Of a DNA stretch of 9,118 nt, positions 7,385 to 9,118 are shown one piece after another. The notes under the pieces are model-generated. The model was not told the origin of the DNA and made no database searches. It was given only the letters and a program-made list of their open reading frames with translations. Within the stretch, counting starts at the first letter, position 1. The number at the start of each line of letters is the position of its first letter. Source of the stretch: an uncultured Gloeocapsa sp. (GTDB taxonomy: Bacteria; Cyanobacteriota; Cyanobacteriia; Cyanobacteriales; Gloeocapsaceae); contig CALGKL010000223.1 in NCBI GenBank assembly GCA_937930495.1, positions 1-9,118 on the forward strand, in the 5' to 3' direction. Both the position numbers and the translations under genes were made by a program.

Positions 7385-7428
7385 GGTGTGCTGATGATTA
7401 GGGTGTTTGACGAATCAACAAGCACACC
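7385..7428. repeat. Two-tier inverted repeat (44 bp)
   Basis: The outer arms GGTGTGCT (7385-7392) and AGCACACC (7421-7428) are perfect. Inside them TGATT (7395-7399) pairs with AATCA (7413-7417), separated by a 2/3-nt internal loop. In the minus direction the stem is followed within 5 nt by TTTTTT, giving a terminator-like shape, although no known minus-strand gene precedes it. In the plus direction it lies about 40 bp upstream of the predicted promoter of the glycosyltransferase gene, so a regulatory site is also possible. Confidence 0.5.
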
Positions 7429-7466
7429 AGAAATAAAGCCCATCAGAGGAAAATTGCCGCTAATTT

Positions 7467-7496
7467 TTCACAAAGATTGCTATACCTATCTATAGT
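7467..7496 (+). promoter_or_regulatory. Predicted promoter of the cellulose-synthase-like gene
   Basis: TTCACA (7467-7472; 5 of 6 to TTGACA), an 18-nt spacer, and TATAGT (7491-7496; 5 of 6 to TATAAT). Start would be near 7503, leaving a very short leader of about 15 nt before the ATG at 7518. Confidence 0.45.
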
Positions 7497-7517
7497 AGTG
7501 TTTAATTGGATTAGCTA

Positions 7518-9118
7518 ATGAAACCTCAATATTTTCGAAGAATCAAGTCCCAACCGGTTAATAATATAGTATTATTGATAGCAATTTTATTGCTAACTCT
7601 AATAATTATTTTGGGGTTAACAGGGTGGCGTAATCTTCAGTTAATTGAGCTGTTTTGGGGAAAATGGCGATATAATTCCCCTTTGTGGTTAGAAGGTCCA
7701 ATGATGCTGCGTAGAGTTTTATTCTTTCCAGCGTTAGGGTTTTTTTTAATTGCTTTAGGGATAACCAAGGTTTCACCTCAACCCCAGAATTGGTCGAGAG
7801 TAGTGGTTGTTTCTATTTTACTAGCTTTAGGGATTCGTTATTTATTATGGCGATCGCTATCTACCCTAAATTTTAGTGATCCTCTCAATGGGATATTTAG
7901 TGTAGCTTTATATTTAGTCGAACTTTTTGTTCTATTAACTAGTCTTTTACAGTTGTTTTTGATGTTGAAAATAACCAATCGCCAAGAGGAAGCGGATAGA
8001 TTGGCGATCGCCGTTAGGGAAGGTAGTTTTCAACCTAGTGTAGATATTTTTATTCCCACCTATAACGAACCGGAATTTATTCTCAAACGTACAGTTATCG
8101 GTTGTCAAGCGTTAGATTATCCTAAGAAAACCATATATCTCCTCGACGATACCAGAAGAAGTGAGGTAGCCAAATTAGCCCAAGAATTAGGTTGTCAGTA
8201 TTTAACTCGTGATGATAATTCTTATGCTAAAGCGGGTAATTTAAATAACGCTATTGTCCAAACTCAGGGTGAATTTATTGTTGTTTTTGATGCTGATTTT
8301 GTGCCAACGCGGAATTTTTTACAAAGAACTTTAGGGTTTTTTCAGAATGAGAAAGTAGCTTTAGTTCAAACTCCCCAAAGCTTTTATAATATAGACCCAA
8401 TCGCGCGCAATTTGGGTTTAGAAGAGATTTTGACCCCTGAAGAAGAGGTTTTTTATCGACATTTACAACCCATCAAAGATGCAGCTGGTAGTGTGGTTTG
8501 TTCTGGGACTTCTTTTGTGGTCAGACGTTCGGCTTTAGAAGAGATTGGGGGTTTTGTTACTGACTCTTTGAGTGAGGATTATTATACAGGGATTCGTTTA
8601 TCAGCTCAAGGTTATCATTTGATTTATCTAGATGAAAAATTAAGTGCGGGGTTAGCAGCGGAGAACATAGCAGCTCACGCTACACAAAGATTACGGTGGG
8701 CGAGAGGAACTTTACAAGGGTTTTTTATTGGGAGTAATCCTTTAACGATTCCTGGTTTAACCTGGAGACAAAGATTAGCTCATTTGGATGGTTTATTACA
8801 TTGGTTCGGCAGTATTGCTACTGTATTTTTCTTAGTGATGCCGCTGCTATACGCTTTGTTAGGTATTATTCCTGTTAAAGCTAATCCAGGGGAAATAATT
8901 TACTTCTTTTTACCCTATTATTTGACTCAAATCACCCTATTTTCTTGGTTAAATTTTCGGTCTCGATCGGCTATTTTATCGGGAGTATATGGGTTAGTCT
9001 TAGCTTTTCCTTTAGCGACAACAGTTATGCAAGTGATGTTTCGACCTTTTGGGAAAGGGTTTAAAGTTACTCCAAAGGGGAATAAAAGCGATCGCCGTCA
9101 CTTTAACCTCAAACTAGC
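7518..9118 (+). CDS. Cellulose synthase-family membrane glycosyltransferase (GT2), runs off right edge
   Basis: The 533 visible codons match bacterial cellulose synthase (BcsA-type) catalytic subunits, which polymerise glucose from UDP-glucose and export the chain through the inner membrane. About four hydrophobic segments (roughly 17-34, 67-81, 94-111, 125-150) precede the cytoplasmic GT domain. The GT domain has VDIFIPTYNEP (175-185), LLDDTRR (208-214; first Asp), AKAGNLNNA (237-245), DAD (258-260), VQTPQSFYNIDP (283-294), SED (352-354, where the family usually has TED), and QRLRW (390-394). Further membrane segments follow at about 428-450, 461-478 and 485-507. FKVTPK (515-520) fits the FxVTxK gating loop of BcsA. 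The remaining C-terminus, including any PilZ (c-di-GMP) domain, is outside the window. The start is well bounded: TAG is in frame two codons upstream of the ATG. The product could be cellulose or another beta-glucan; the sequence alone does not decide. Confidence 0.9.
   Translation, partial: MKPQYFRRIKSQPVNNIVLLIAILLLTLIIILGLTGWRNLQLIELFWGKWRYNSPLWLEGPMMLRRVLFFPALGFFLIALGITKVSPQPQNWSRVVVVSILLALGIRYLLWRSLSTLNFSDPLNGIFSVALYLVELFVLLTSLLQLFLMLKITNRQEEADRLAIAVREGSFQPSVDIFIPTYNEPEFILKRTVIGCQALDYPKKTIYLLDDTRRSEVAKLAQELGCQYLTRDDNSYAKAGNLNNAIVQTQGEFIVVFDADFVPTRNFLQRTLGFFQNEKVALVQTPQSFYNIDPIARNLGLEEILTPEEEVFYRHLQPIKDAAGSVVCSGTSFVVRRSALEEIGGFVTDSLSEDYYTGIRLSAQGYHLIYLDEKLSAGLAAENIAAHATQRLRWARGTLQGFFIGSNPLTIPGLTWRQRLAHLDGLLHWFGSIATVFFLVMPLLYALLGIIPVKANPGEIIYFFLPYYLTQITLFSWLNFRSRSAILSGVYGLVLAFPLATTVMQVMFRPFGKGFKVTPKGNKSDRRHFNLKL

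Larger units (their letters stand above)
7215..7517. other. Divergent intergenic region, HerA-like / cellulose-synthase-like
   Basis: About 300 bp of AT-rich DNA separate the two divergently read genes. It holds a candidate promoter in each direction, an inverted repeat at 7385-7428, and one small open frame (7394-7495, plus strand) without a ribosome site. No tRNA, transposon end or other known RNA family was recognised. Confidence 0.6.
1629..9096. repeat. HIP1 octamers (GCGATCGC), six copies across the window
   Basis: GCGATCGC is found at 1629-1636, 4754-4761, 4913-4920, 7850-7857, 8004-8011 and 9089-9096, all inside coding sequence. About 0.14 copies would be expected by chance in a random 9.1-kb sequence of equal base use. 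This Highly Iterated Palindrome is a hallmark of many cyanobacterial genomes. Confidence 0.9.

Overview
The window looks like ordinary chromosome from a cyanobacterium. The octamer GCGATCGC (HIP1) occurs six times in 9.1 kb. The gene set is also typical: a threonyl-tRNA synthetase without a TGS domain, a GuaB3-type IMP dehydrogenase, a Ycf45-type AAA/R3H ATPase and an RpoD-like group 2 sigma factor. Base composition is fairly AT-rich. I cannot name a genus.

The left 7.2 kb is five genes all on the minus strand. In their own transcription order, from right to left, they are: a HerA-like ATPase (5508-7214), a group 2 sigma factor (4249-5238) closed by a clear intrinsic terminator, ycf45 (2412-4142) with its own predicted promoter and an 18-bp palindrome centred on the predicted start site, guaB3 (1181-2344, GTG start), and the N-terminal 369 codons of thrS, which runs off the left edge. 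ycf45, guaB3 and thrS are separated by only 67-71 bp and may be partly co-transcribed, with a weak hairpin between guaB3 and thrS.

About 300 bp of AT-rich, divergent intergenic DNA follows. On the plus strand is a membrane glycosyltransferase of the bacterial cellulose synthase family (from 7518), open at the right edge. The intergenic region holds a predicted promoter for each direction and a 44-bp two-tier inverted repeat of unknown role.

The genes do not form one obvious pathway; they cover translation, purine synthesis, nucleic-acid-associated ATPases, transcription control and exopolysaccharide synthesis. I see no transposase, tRNA, rRNA, CRISPR array or phage gene. I found no convincing new multigene system. 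The points most worth a second look are the palindrome at the ycf45 start site, the inverted repeat and small ORF between the HerA-like and cellulose-synthase-like genes, a TATAGTA motif recurring at predicted -10 positions, and the HerA-like ATPase without a nuclease partner.
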